Shown here in pieces: positions 10,150-20,280 of a stretch of 64,000 nucleotides of DNA. The stretch spans positions 806,001-870,000 of the forward strand of contig NZ_CP038228.1 in NCBI RefSeq assembly GCF_006838285.1, in the 5' to 3' direction. The stretch comes from Xanthomonas translucens pv. cerealis (lineage in GTDB: Bacteria > Pseudomonadota > Gammaproteobacteria > Xanthomonadales > Xanthomonadaceae). The notes beneath the pieces are model-generated. The model worked only from the letters and a program-made list of their open reading frames with translations, was not told the origin of the DNA and made no database searches. The translations under genes and the position numbers were made by a program. How positions within the stretch are numbered: the first letter of the stretch is position 1; each line of letters starts with the position of its first letter.

Positions 10150-10848
10150 TCAGCCTGCGTGCGCTGCGGCTTGCCGTTGCAGGTGTTGCTTCAGGTTGTC
10201 GTCGATGCCGAGCTGGCGCGCCAGCTCGTCCAGGTAACTGCGTTCCATGAAGCTCTGCGCGTCGGCGGCGAGCAGGCTGGCCAGGTACATCTCCGAGGCG
10301 ATCTCCGGCGTGGTTGCGGCCTGCGCCACTTCGGCCGGATCCAGCGGCTTCTCCAGTTCCGCATGCAGCCAGCGCTGCACGTCCTGGTCGCCGTTGAGGC
10401 GGGTGAACTCGCCTTCGATCAACTCGCGTTCGCGGGTGTCGATGTGGCCGTCGGCCTTGGCCGCGGCGACCAGCGCGCGCAGCACCGCCTGGCTGTGCTG
10501 TTCCACCTCCAGCGGCGGCAGCCGGTCCAGGGTCTGCGGTTCTTCCGGCGCGACGGCGCCGAGCTGCTGGCGCTTGTAGTCGCCGTAGGCGCGATAGGCC
10601 ATCACCCCGATTGCGGCCAGGCCGCCGTAGGTCGCCAGCTTGCGGGTGGTGCGGTTCTTGCCCAGCAGCAGGCCGAGCGCGCCGCCGCTCAGGGCGCCCT
10701 TGCCGAAGTCGGCGTTGAGCATGCCGCCGAGGCCGCCGCTCCTGGCGGGCGATCCCGCGGGGGCGGACGTGCCGGTCCTGGCCATGGCCTGGCCGGCGGC
10801 GCCCTGCGCCGACTGCAGCAGTTGGTCGAGAAAGCCCTGTAGCTTCAT
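10150..10848 (-). CDS. DUF533/TerB-like membrane protein (YebE-type)
   Basis: A 232-aa protein. Residues ~40-85 form a Gly-rich membrane stretch (GGALGLLLGKN, YGGLAAIGVMAYRAY). The C-terminal half is an alpha-helical TerB-like domain with AAAKADGHIDTRERELIEGE, a conserved acidic metal-binding-like motif. This is the layout of E. coli YebE (DUF533), whose function is not settled. It is co-directional with the M23 peptidase with a 5-bp gap. The start at 10848 (MKLQGFLDQLL) matches the family. Confidence 0.8.
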   Translation of the reverse strand: MKLQGFLDQLLQSAQGAAGQAMARTGTSAPAGSPARSGGLGGMLNADFGKGALSGGALGLLLGKNRTTRKLATYGGLAAIGVMAYRAYGDYKRQQLGAVAPEEPQTLDRLPPLEVEQHSQAVLRALVAAAKADGHIDTRERELIEGEFTRLNGDQDVQRWLHAELEKPLDPAEVAQAATTPEIASEMYLASLLAADAQSFMERSYLDELARQLGIDDNLKQHLQRQAAAHAG

Positions 10849-10935
10849 GCACGCATTCCTGTCGTGTGGAGCCACAGGTATAGCGGGCATCGTCTTAGCG
10901 GCCTGTCAATCCCGCTGCGTGCGGCGGCGAGCGCG

Positions 10936-10966
10936 CAAAAAAAACGAGACGGCCAGGGCCGTCTCG
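10936..10966 (-). terminator. Rho-independent terminator of the HU-like gene
   Basis: On the minus strand CGAGACGGC pairs with GCCGTCTCG around a short loop and is followed by a run of eight or more T (plus-strand A run just left of the stem). It lies ~34 bp downstream of the HU-like gene. Confidence 0.88.
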
Positions 10967-10999
10967 TCAGGTGTGCTTGCCTGAGTCAGGCGACGCTGC

Positions 11000-11398
11000 T
11001 CAGAGCGCGGCGTCCTTGAGCTTCTTCAGCGGGCGCACCTTCAGCTTGGTGGTGGCCGGCTTGGCGGCGAACCACTGCTCTTCCTTGGTGAACGGGTTGA
11101 TGCCCTTGCGCTTCGGCTTGGCGGGCACGCTGACCGAGGTGATCTTGAGCAGGCCCGGCAGGGTGAACGAACCGGCGCCCTTCTTGCTGACCGAGCCGGC
11201 CACGGCGTGCTCGAGCGACGCCATCACCGCGCGCACGTCCTTGGCGACGACGCCGCTGGCTTCGGCGATGTGGGCGACCAGTGCCGACTTGCTCAGCGCT
11301 TCCTTGATCGGCTTGGGCGCGACCGGCTTGGCGGCGGTCTTGGTGGCTACTTTCTTCGCTGCCTTTTTCGGGGCAGCCTTTTTCGCGGTCTTTGCCAT
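11000..11398 (-). CDS. HU-family DNA-binding protein with Lys/Ala-rich N-terminal tail
   Basis: A 132-aa nucleoid protein. Residues 1-~38 are a histone H1-like basic tail built of AK/PKK units (MAKTAKKAAPKKAAKKVATK). A HU/IHF domain follows: LSKSALVAHIAEASGVVAKD, GSFTLPGLLKI, PAKPKRKGINPFTKEE with the DNA-intercalating Pro arm region, then a basic end. The tail sets it apart from the ~90-aa HU. Similar tailed HU proteins are known in xanthomonads and some other bacteria. The start at 11398 puts the tail at the N-terminus; an upstream in-frame ATG adds a non-homologous segment. A strong terminator follows. Confidence 0.92.
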   Translation of the reverse strand: MAKTAKKAAPKKAAKKVATKTAAKPVAPKPIKEALSKSALVAHIAEASGVVAKDVRAVMASLEHAVAGSVSKKGAGSFTLPGLLKITSVSVPAKPKRKGINPFTKEEQWFAAKPATTKLKVRPLKKLKDAAL

Positions 11399-11750
11399 GA
11401 TGTCCTGATTCCGTAAACGATAGGTGGTTGGGTCGCGCCGACCCCGTCGGCATGGCGAAATGTAGGGCATGTGCTACGCCGCGCCAATAGGCAAAGCGCA
11501 AAAAGACGCGGAAAAAGCCCCGCGCAGCGTTTTCTCGCGCCGCACCTGCGGATTTTGGCAGGAAAAACGGCAGCGCGCCCGCCGCCGGTCCTGCCTGTAA
11601 CGCGCAAGCCGGACTGCGCCCGGGCGCTCGCGCCGTCGCCGGCGGCGCCCGCACGACAACGCGCGCCGGCCACCGCGCGCGTTGCGCCGCACAAGGCCGT
11701 AACGCAGCCTGTTCTATGGTGCCTGCCTCATCCACCAGCAGGAGCATCGC

Positions 11751-12182
11751 ATGGGTATTTCGCGTCACGCCACCGCGCACTGGGAAGGCGATCTCAAGAC
11801 CGGCAAGGGTCAGCTAAGCACGCCGCAGAGCGGGCTGTTGCAGGACACCCGCTATGCCTTCAGTAGCCGCTTCGGCGACGAGAAGGGCACCAACCCGGAA
11901 GAACTGATCGCTGCCGCGCATGCCGGCTGTTTCACCATGGCGCTGTCGGCCAAGCTCAGCGAAGCGGGCTTCCCGCCGACAGCACTGGACACGCGCGCCG
12001 AGGTCGATCTGTCGATGGAAGGCGGTCCGCAGTTGTCGCAGATCCGGCTCAAGCTCAAGGCAGTGGTCCCGAACATCGAGGCCGCGCAGTTCCGCGCGCT
12101 GGCCGACGACGCCAAGCAGAACTGCCCGATCTCCAAGGCGCTGAGCGCGGTGCCGATCAGCCTGGAAGCGGAACTGGGCTGA
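11751..12182 (+). CDS. osmC: OsmC-family organic hydroperoxide reductase
   Basis: A 143-aa protein with both catalytic cysteines of the Ohr/OsmC family: C60 in AAHAGCFTMAL and C125 in AKQNCPISKAL. The start MGISRHATAHWEGDLKTGKG matches the OsmC branch rather than Ohr. It reduces organic hydroperoxides via the two Cys, usually with lipoyl proteins as reductant. It is monocistronic; the 280-bp spacer upstream holds no other gene I can support. Confidence 0.92.
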   Translation: MGISRHATAHWEGDLKTGKGQLSTPQSGLLQDTRYAFSSRFGDEKGTNPEELIAAAHAGCFTMALSAKLSEAGFPPTALDTRAEVDLSMEGGPQLSQIRLKLKAVVPNIEAAQFRALADDAKQNCPISKALSAVPISLEAELG

Positions 12183-12448
12183 GCGCCCGGCCTGGCGCAC
12201 GCCGCCAGGCCGTCGCTTGAAAATGGCTCAGGCCGTGCCTGCATGCGACTGGCAGGCGCGGCTCTTTCGCGCACTGCGCTGGGAATGGTTGCAGCTGCGA
12301 TGCGTGGCGGGCCCCGCCGGTTCGCCTGCAAGCGACAACAGCTGTCGCGATGCTAAACAGGCGCCGCCGGCCGGCCCCAATTCAGTCTTGTTTCACTGGC
12401 GCGGGCCGAGCATGCAGTTGCGCGATCCACGCGCTTGGAATCTTCGCC

Positions 12449-13066
12449 ATGAACAAGCTCTCGACCCGTCTTCTGACCGCCGCGCTCGCCGTGGGCGTGG
12501 TCGGTTCCGCCGCTGCACAGGACTATGGCCGCTACGACGATTATCGCGACCGTGGCTATCCGGGCAGCGGCACCTACGAGTACGCCCGCGTGGTGCGGGC
12601 CGATCCGATCCTGGTGCCGGTGCGCGGCCCGCGCGAGACCACCGAGCGCTGTTACGAACGCCCGGCCGGCGAATACGTCGACAACGGCTATCGCAGCGGC
12701 GGCTATTACGGCGACGGCTATCGCGGCAGCGACGGCGGGCGCAGCGCGGCCACGGTGGTCGGCGGCATCGCCGGTGCGCTGTTGGGCAGCCGTGTCGGCG
12801 GCGGCAACGGCCGCTTCGTCGGCACCGCGGTCGGCACCATGGTCGGCGGCCTGGCCGGGCGCTCGATCTACGACAGCAACTCCCGCACCACTGTGCAGAC
12901 CGGCTCGGTCAGGGTCTGCGAACCGGTCGCCTACCGCAGCGAAAGCTACGACCGGGTGGACGGCTACGACGTGACCTACGAATACGGCGGCCGCTACTAC
13001 CACACCCGCAGCGCACAGCGTCCCGGCGACCGTATCCGGGTCCGCGTGGACGTGCTGCCCGACTGA
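12449..13066 (+). CDS. Glycine-zipper 2TM-domain envelope protein
   Basis: A 205-aa protein with signal peptide (LLTAALAVGVVGSAAAQ). A Tyr/Asp/Arg-rich linker follows, then a glycine-zipper segment (residues ~100-140: ATVVGGIAGALLGSRVGGGN and FVGTAVGTMVGGLAGRSIYD). The C-terminus contains a Cys (VRVCEPVAY), and a second Cys lies before the zipper (TERCYERP), a possible disulfide pair. Glycine zippers oligomerise in or at membranes, and related proteins (SlyB/YcfJ-like) are envelope stress or outer-membrane proteins. The start at 12449 gives the signal peptide at residue 1. Function not known. Confidence 0.8.
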   Translation: MNKLSTRLLTAALAVGVVGSAAAQDYGRYDDYRDRGYPGSGTYEYARVVRADPILVPVRGPRETTERCYERPAGEYVDNGYRSGGYYGDGYRGSDGGRSAATVVGGIAGALLGSRVGGGNGRFVGTAVGTMVGGLAGRSIYDSNSRTTVQTGSVRVCEPVAYRSESYDRVDGYDVTYEYGGRYYHTRSAQRPGDRIRVRVDVLPD

Positions 13067-13201
13067 CCGGTGCGCACGCCTCATGCGCGGCGTCCATGTC
13101 CGTCGGCCGCGACCGTTCTGACGGTTGCGGCCGACGCTGCAGGACATTGATCCGTGCCCGTCGCCGATGTTGGCGTTGTGGCACAGATTCACATCCGCGC
13201 A

Positions 13202-14080
13202 TCAACGCCAGTCGATGTGTCCGTCGATCACCGTCTGCACCTGGCCGCCGGACCAGACCTCGCCGGCGTTGTCCACACTCAGGGTCAGCAACGCGTCGTG
13301 GCCGACTTCGCGGCCCTGGCTGACTAGGTAGCAGCCATCGTGGCCGGGTAGCGCGGCGCGATGATCCAGCCACGCCGCGAGCACGGCATTGGCGGCGCCC
13401 GATGCGGCATCCTCGAACCGGCGGCCATTGCCGACGAAGGCACGCACGGCCAGTTCGTACGCCTGGCCGCTGGCCCGTGCGTAGGCGAACACACCCATGC
13501 TGGCGGTACTTTCGGCCAAGGCGGCGATTGCGTCCCACTCCGGCGCCAGGCTGCGCAGCGCCGCCTCGTCGGCGATTTCGACCAGCCACCAGCAGCGGCC
13601 GCCGTCCATGCGTACCGGCGGTTGCGCACCCAGCGGCCAGCCGGCCAGCACGGCGCTCAGGCGCGGATCGGCGGCATCGGCGATCTCCGCGACCTGCGCG
13701 CGCGGTGTGCGGATGGCGATGCTGGGCACACCACGGTCCGCAACCAGCCGCAACGGCAACAGCCCGGCGATGCCTTCCTGTACGAAGACGCCGTCCCTGG
13801 GCGCGGCGATGCCAGCCTCCAGCACCGCGTGCGCGGTCCCGATGCTGGGATGGCCGGCGAACGGCACTTCCTTCTGCGGACTGAACATGCGGATGCCGTA
13901 GCTGGCGCTCGGTTGCGTGGCCGGAAACACGAAGGTGGTCTCCGGCAGCCGCGTCCAGCGCGCGATCGCCTGCATGGCGGCCGCGTCCAGGCCTTGCGCG
14001 TCCAGCACCACCGCCAGCGGATTGCCGGCGCCGGGGCGCGGGGAGAATACATCGAGCTGCAGGAAACGGCGTTTTGGCAT
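13202..14080 (-). CDS. PhzF-family isomerase-like protein
   Basis: A 292-aa protein with the two-lobed diaminopimelate-epimerase fold of PhzF. The N-terminal signature is FLQLDVFSPRPGAGNPLAVV, and the general acid/base is E47 in TRLPETTFVF. FSPQKEVPFAGHPSIGTAHA is the family-defining glycine-rich loop, and DAASGAANAVLAAWL lies in the second lobe. PhzF itself isomerises dihydrohydroxyanthranilate; most homologues have unknown substrates, and no phenazine genes lie nearby. It is divergent from lysAC, leaving 174 bp for both promoters. The very long open frame upstream of 14080 is an antisense artefact over lysAC. Confidence 0.93.
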   Translation of the reverse strand: MPKRRFLQLDVFSPRPGAGNPLAVVLDAQGLDAAAMQAIARWTRLPETTFVFPATQPSASYGIRMFSPQKEVPFAGHPSIGTAHAVLEAGIAAPRDGVFVQEGIAGLLPLRLVADRGVPSIAIRTPRAQVAEIADAADPRLSAVLAGWPLGAQPPVRMDGGRCWWLVEIADEAALRSLAPEWDAIAALAESTASMGVFAYARASGQAYELAVRAFVGNGRRFEDAASGAANAVLAAWLDHRAALPGHDGCYLVSQGREVGHDALLTLSVDNAGEVWSGGQVQTVIDGHIDWR

Positions 14081-14254
14081 GGTCGTCGGAGCATGGCTTG
14101 GCGGAGCGCGAAGCTTAGCAATCCGGGTACAGGCAGCGGACGTGCCTGCGTCACAAGCGTGCGGCCAAGCGCCGGCAGTGCGGCGCTTGGCATAGAATCG
14201 CAGGTTCCGCCCGGTGTTCCGGGCCTCTTTCCCTCCACTAGACCCCACAACAAA

Positions 14255-16864
14255 ATGTCCTACTCCCCCCCCGTCGATCGCTGGATCGTCCTCAAGTTCG
14301 GCGGCACCTCGGTGTCGCGTCGTCATCGCTGGGATACGATCGGAACGCTGGCGAAAAAACGCGCCGACGAGACCGGGGCGCGGGTGCTGGTGGTGGTGTC
14401 GGCGCTGTCGGGGGTCACCAACGAGCTGACCGCGATCGCCGACGGCAGCGCCGACAGCGCGCAGCGCGTGGCCGCGCTGGAGCTGCGCCACCGCGACTTC
14501 CTGGGCGAATTGGAACTGGATGCGGACAGCGTGCTCGGCGAGCGCCTGGCGGCGCTGCGCGGCCTGCTCGACGACCCGCGCGCGGCGAGCCGCACGCTGG
14601 ACTGGCAGGCCGAGGTGCTGGGCCAGGGCGAATTGCTGTCCTCGACGCTGGGCGCGGCTTATCTGCGCGCCAGCGGCCTGGATGTCGGCTGGATGGATGC
14701 GCGCCAGTGGCTGGATGCATTGCCGCCGCAGCCGAACCAGAGCGAGTGGTCCAAGCGCCTGTCGGTATCGTGCCAGTGGCAGGCCGACACCGCCTGGCGC
14801 GAACGCTTCGTCGCCCAGCCGGCGCGGATGCTGATCACCCAGGGCTTCATCGCGCGGCACCAGCAAGGCGGCACTGCGATCCTCGGCCGCGGCGGCTCGG
14901 ATACCTCTGCGGCGTACTTCGGCGCGCTGCTCGGCGCCAGCCGGGTGGAGATATGGACCGATGTGCCGGGCATGTTCAGCGCCAATCCACGCGAGGTGCC
15001 GGACGCGCGCCTGCTGACCCGGCTGGACTATTACGAAGCGCAGGAAATCGCCACCACCGGCGCCAAGGTGCTGCACCCGCGCTCGATCAAGCCGTGCCGC
15101 GACGGCGGCGTGCCGATGGCGATCCTGGACACCGAACGCCCCGAACTGCCCGGTACCAGCATCGACGGCAACGCGCGCACCGTGCCGGGGGTCAAGGCGA
15201 TCAGCCGCCGCAACGGCATCGTGCTGGTGTCGATGGAGGGCATCGGCATGTGGCAGCAAGTCGGCTTCCTGGCCGACGTGTTCGCGCGCTTCGCCAAGCA
15301 CGGCCTGTCGGTGGACCTGATCGGTTCGGCCGAGACCAACGTCACCGTGTCGCTGGACCCGAGCGAGAACCTGGTCAATACCGATGTGCTGGCGGCGCTG
15401 TCGGCCGACCTGGCGGAGATCTGCCGGGTCAAGATCATCGTGCCGTGCGCGGCGATCACCCTGGTCGGGCGCGGCATGCGCTCGCTGCTGCACAAGCTCT
15501 CGGACGTGTGGGCCACGTTCGGCAAGGAGCGTGTGCACATGATCTCGCAGTCGTCCAACGATCTGAACCTGACCTTCGTCATCGACGAGGCCGACGCCGA
15601 GGGCCTGTTGCCGATCCTGCACGCCGAACTGATCGACAGCGGCGCGATGCCGGTGGAAGAGACCGAGGTGTTCGGCCCGCGCTGGCGCGAGATCACCGGC
15701 AGCGTGCGCACGCGGCCCACGCCGTGGTGGCATGCCGAGCGCGAGCACCTGCTGCGCCTGGCCGAGGCCGGCACGCCGCGCTATGTCTACCATCTGCCGA
15801 CGCTGCGCGCGCGCGCGCGCGCGCTCAAGGCGATCGCGCCGATCGACCAGCGCTACTACGCGATCAAGGCCAATTCGCACCCGGCGATCCTGGAGACGCT
15901 GGTTGCGGAGGGCTTCGGCCTGGAATGCGTCTCGCACGGCGAACTGCGCCGGGTGTTCGACACCTTGCCTGAGCTGTCGCCGCGGCGGGTGCTGTTCACC
16001 CCCAGCTTCGCGCCGAAGGCCGAGTACGAAGCCGCGTTCGCACTGGGCGTGACCGTCACCGTGGACAACGTCGAGCTGCTGCAGCGCTGGCCGGAGCTGT
16101 TCCGCGGCCGCAGCCTGTGGCTGCGCATCGACCTGGGCCATGGCGACGGCCACCACGAGAAGGTCAATACCGGCGGCAAGGCATCCAAATTCGGCCTGTC
16201 GGCGACGCGGGTGGCCGAATTCGTCGAGGCTGCGCGCGCGCTGGATATCCGCATCGTCGGCGTGCATGCGCACCTGGGCAGCGGCGTGGAAACCGCGCAG
16301 CACTGGCGGCGCATGTGCGACGAGCTGGCCGGCTTCGCGCGCCGCATCGGCAGCGTGGAGATCATCGACATCGGCGGCGGCCTGCCGATTCCGTACAGCG
16401 CCGACGACGAGCCGTTCGATCTGGACACCTGGGCGCAGGGCCTGGCCGAAGCCAAGGCGGTGCATCCGGCGTTCCGCCTGGCGGTCGAGCCGGGCCGTTA
16501 CCTGGTCGCCGAATGCGGGGTGCTGCTGGCCCGCGCTACCCAGGTGGTCGAGAAGGACGGCATCCGCCGTGTCGGCCTGGATGCGGGCATGAACGCGCTG
16601 CTGCGTCCGGCGCTGTACGACGCCTGGCACGACGTGGCCAACCTGAGCCGCCTGGACCGCGACGCCGATACGGTGTTCGACGTGGTTGGGCCGATCTGTG
16701 AGTCCAGCGACGTGTTCGGCAAGCGCCGCCGCCTGCCCGCCGCCACCGCGGCCGATGACGTGATACTGATCGCCGATGCCGGCGCCTACGGCTACGCGAT
16801 GGCCAGCACCTACAACCAGCGCGAACTGCCGCGCGAGGATGCGATCGATGCGCTCGCAGGTTGA
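14255..16864 (+). CDS. lysAC: Bifunctional aspartate kinase / diaminopimelate decarboxylase
   Basis: An 869-aa fusion joining the first and last steps of lysine synthesis. Residues 1-~300 are aspartokinase (VLKFGGTSVS, ILGRGGSDTSAAYFGA, ATTGAKVLHPRS). ACT modules follow to ~470 (VSMEGIGMWQQVGFLADVFA, HMISQSSNDLNLTFV). From ~500 comes the PLP-dependent decarboxylase, with the PLP lysine in YYAIKANSHPAI, GVHAHLGSGV, IDIGGGLPIPY, VEPGRYLVAE and GPICESSDVF for substrate binding. Such fusions are typical of Xanthomonadaceae. TAGAAT at 14193-14198 is a plausible -10 element. The stop overlaps the next gene by 17 bp. A 20-nt GC-dinucleotide tract (15805-15824) lies at the domain linker. Confidence 0.97.
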   Translation: MSYSPPVDRWIVLKFGGTSVSRRHRWDTIGTLAKKRADETGARVLVVVSALSGVTNELTAIADGSADSAQRVAALELRHRDFLGELELDADSVLGERLAALRGLLDDPRAASRTLDWQAEVLGQGELLSSTLGAAYLRASGLDVGWMDARQWLDALPPQPNQSEWSKRLSVSCQWQADTAWRERFVAQPARMLITQGFIARHQQGGTAILGRGGSDTSAAYFGALLGASRVEIWTDVPGMFSANPREVPDARLLTRLDYYEAQEIATTGAKVLHPRSIKPCRDGGVPMAILDTERPELPGTSIDGNARTVPGVKAISRRNGIVLVSMEGIGMWQQVGFLADVFARFAKHGLSVDLIGSAETNVTVSLDPSENLVNTDVLAALSADLAEICRVKIIVPCAAITLVGRGMRSLLHKLSDVWATFGKERVHMISQSSNDLNLTFVIDEADAEGLLPILHAELIDSGAMPVEETEVFGPRWREITGSVRTRPTPWWHAEREHLLRLAEAGTPRYVYHLPTLRARARALKAIAPIDQRYYAIKANSHPAILETLVAEGFGLECVSHGELRRVFDTLPELSPRRVLFTPSFAPKAEYEAAFALGVTVTVDNVELLQRWPELFRGRSLWLRIDLGHGDGHHEKVNTGGKASKFGLSATRVAEFVEAARALDIRIVGVHAHLGSGVETAQHWRRMCDELAGFARRIGSVEIIDIGGGLPIPYSADDEPFDLDTWAQGLAEAKAVHPAFRLAVEPGRYLVAECGVLLARATQVVEKDGIRRVGLDAGMNALLRPALYDAWHDVANLSRLDRDADTVFDVVGPICESSDVFGKRRRLPAATAADDVILIADAGAYGYAMASTYNQRELPREDAIDALAG

Positions 16865-17300
16865 GTTCATCGCGCTCAGCGCCGTCGCCGGCGGCGCGGC
16901 GATGGTGTTGGCCACCGCCGCCGATCAGGCGGGTACCGCCCTGCCGTGGACCGACAGCCTCAAGTGGGTGCTGCCGTCGCTGAGCGCGGCGGGCATGGGT
17001 GCATGGCTGGCCTGGCGCTGGCAACGCCGGCGGCATGGCGGCCGCGCCGGCGGCATGGCGTTGCGCACGCTGCTGTTGGGCGCATGCAGTTATGTTCCGG
17101 CGCTAATGTTGTATCTCGGGGTGGTGTTCGCGGCGTCCGCCGATGCCACGCAGGGCAGCTCGAACTGGGGGCTGTTTTCGCTGGCGTTCCTGTTCGGCTG
17201 CCTGCCGTTGCTGTGGGCGGCGTTGCCGTTTTCGATGATCGAATTTTTCCTGTGCCGACGTTACTTGCGTCGCACGCGTGTTCTTGCAGGTAGTCCATGA
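16848..17300 (+). CDS. Small integral membrane protein of unknown function, between lysAC and murL
   Basis: A 150-aa protein with about four hydrophobic segments: near 5-25 (FIALSAVAGGAAMVLATAA), 38-55 (LKWVLPSLSAAGMGAWLAW), 72-95 (TLLLGACSYVPALMLYLGVV) and 108-130 (GLFSLAFLFGCLPLLWAALP). The ends are basic (WRWQRRRHGG, CRRYLRRTR). No known motif. The start at 16848 has GAGG 9 nt ahead and lies inside the lysAC end; an ATG at 16839 is an alternative. The stop overlaps murL by 4 bp (ATGA), so it is locked into a lysAC-murL-murD2 transcription unit. A role in peptidoglycan precursor handling is suggested only by context. Confidence 0.72.
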   Translation: MRSQVEFIALSAVAGGAAMVLATAADQAGTALPWTDSLKWVLPSLSAAGMGAWLAWRWQRRRHGGRAGGMALRTLLLGACSYVPALMLYLGVVFAASADATQGSSNWGLFSLAFLFGCLPLLWAALPFSMIEFFLCRRYLRRTRVLAGSP

Positions 17301-18635
17301 CCGCTTTCGACAAACAGCAGATCGCCACCTTCCGTTTCGTGCGCTGCGCGTTCGACGCCGACAGCGGTGTCGCGCGCCTGGTCTATGCGTTCGACCAGGG
17401 GCCGGAGCTGGTGGAGACGATCACCGTGCCCGGCGCGCCGTTCGTGCTGGACGCGGCGCGCGCGCAGGCGGTGCAGCGCGCGCTGCGCCTGCTGCACCTG
17501 ATCGCCGGGGTCAGCTATTACAAGGCCGCGGTGCCACCGCAGATCGCCATCGACGACTACGCGATCGACGCGGCGACCGCCGCGCTGCTGCAGAGCGTGT
17601 ACCTGCACGGGCTGGGCGAGTTCGCTTACCGCAACGGCCTGGATCTGCACGGCAAGATCCGGTTTCCCGCGAGCGCATCGGCGGACGGGCAGGGCGCGGC
17701 GGCGCTGGACCTGGGGGAGCAAGCGCTGGTGGCGATCGGCGGTGGCAAGGATTCGCTGGTCAGCATCGAGGCCTTGCGCGCGGCCGGCGTGGAACAGACC
17801 GTGGCCTGGATCGGCGGCTCGCAGCTGATCCGCGCCTGCGCCGAACGTACCGCTTTGCCGACCCTGAACATCGGCCGCGCGCTGGCGCCGGAGCTGTTCG
17901 AACTGAACCGGCAGGGCGCGTGGAACGGGCATATCCCGGTGACCGCGGTGAACTCGGCGATCCTGGTGTTCGCCGCGTTGCTGCACGACGCCGGCCAGGT
18001 GGTGTTCTCCAACGAGCATTCGGCCAGCTACGGCAGCCAGATCGCAGGCACCGGCGAGGTCAACCACCAGTGGTCCAAGGGCTGGGCGTTCGAGCAGGCG
18101 TTCGGCGCGCACGTGCAGCGCTACGTCGCTGCCGATCTGCGCTACTACTCGCTGCTGCGCCCGCTGTCGGAACTGGCGGTGGCGCGGCAGTTCGCCAAGA
18201 ACGACCATTACGACGCGCATTTCTCCAGCTGCAACCGCAACTTCCACATCCTCGGCGAGCGCCCGGCGCACCGCTGGTGCGGGGTGTGCCCGAAGTGCCA
18301 TTTCGTGTTCCTGGCGCTGGCGCCGTTCATGCCGAAGACGCGGCTGGTGCGGATCTTCGGCCGCAACCTGCTCGACGACGCGGCGCAGGCGCCGGGCTTC
18401 GACGCGTTGCTGGAATTCCAGGACCACAAGCCGTTCGAATGCGTCGGCGAGGGCCGCGAATCGCGCGCGGCGATGGCCACGCTGGCGGCGCGTGCGGAAT
18501 GGAAGGAAGACGCGCTGGTGGCGCGTTTCATCCGCGAGATCCAGCCTCAGCTCGACAGCGAGGACCTGCGCGTGGAACCGCTGCTGGCGCTGGACGCGCA
18601 GCACCGCATTCCGGCCGAGCTGTGGGAACGCGTGC

Positions 18636-18655
<20 letters not shown>
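17297..18655 (+). CDS. murL: UDP-N-acetylmuramoyl-L-alanyl-L-glutamate epimerase MurL
   Basis: A 452-aa protein matching the Xanthomonas MurL described in X. oryzae. It converts the terminal L-Glu of UDP-MurNAc-L-Ala-L-Glu to D-Glu in an ATP-dependent reaction, replacing MurI racemase. A nucleotide-binding SGGKDS-like loop is visible ([19 protein letters not shown]). So is a possible metal-binding Cys/His cluster, [20 protein letters not shown] followed by GVCPKCHF. It overlaps the preceding membrane-protein gene by 4 bp and murD2 by 20 bp. The family match rests on memory of the sequence type and on the diagnostic adjacency to a MurD-like ligase. Confidence 0.9.
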
Positions 18656-20066
<1,411 letters not shown>

Positions 20067-20149
20067 GCCGTCTGCTCCTGCATCGGGTTGGCGCGCACGC
20101 CGCTTATCCGGCGCCGCGCCTGGAGCGTTTCGATCGAGATGATGCGGTC

Positions 20150-20217
20150 TGTGGGAGCGGCTTCAGCCGCGACGGGCACTCTCGATAAAGCCCGTCGCGA
20201 CTGAAGTCGCTCCCACA
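20150..20217. repeat. REP-type inverted pair between murD2 and the dienelactone hydrolase gene
   Basis: TGTGGGAGCGGCTTCAGCCG with CGACGGGC (20150-20177) faces GCCCGTCGCGACTGAAGTCG with CTCCCACA (20190-20217). Each arm is itself a small hairpin (GCGGCTTCAGCCGC; GCGACTGAAGTCGC). This is the typical xanthomonad GTAGGAGCG-type REP in a REP pair. It probably also protects or ends the murD2 transcript (inference). Confidence 0.9.
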
Positions 20218-20280
20218 AGTGGGCGAATCGCTGGAAGAAAACGTTCTAGACTGCCGATTGGTTCCGATGGGAGAGACGCG

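Noticed and set aside
11471..11750. Minus- or plus-strand gene in the HU-osmC spacer
   Set aside because: Open stretches are Arg/Ala-rich and lack ribosome sites or homology; the spacer is treated as promoter DNA for the divergent genes.
12217..13323. Long plus-strand frame overlapping the glycine-zipper protein
   Set aside because: It is Arg-rich with no family signature and out of frame with the gene at 12449, which has a signal peptide and glycine zipper.
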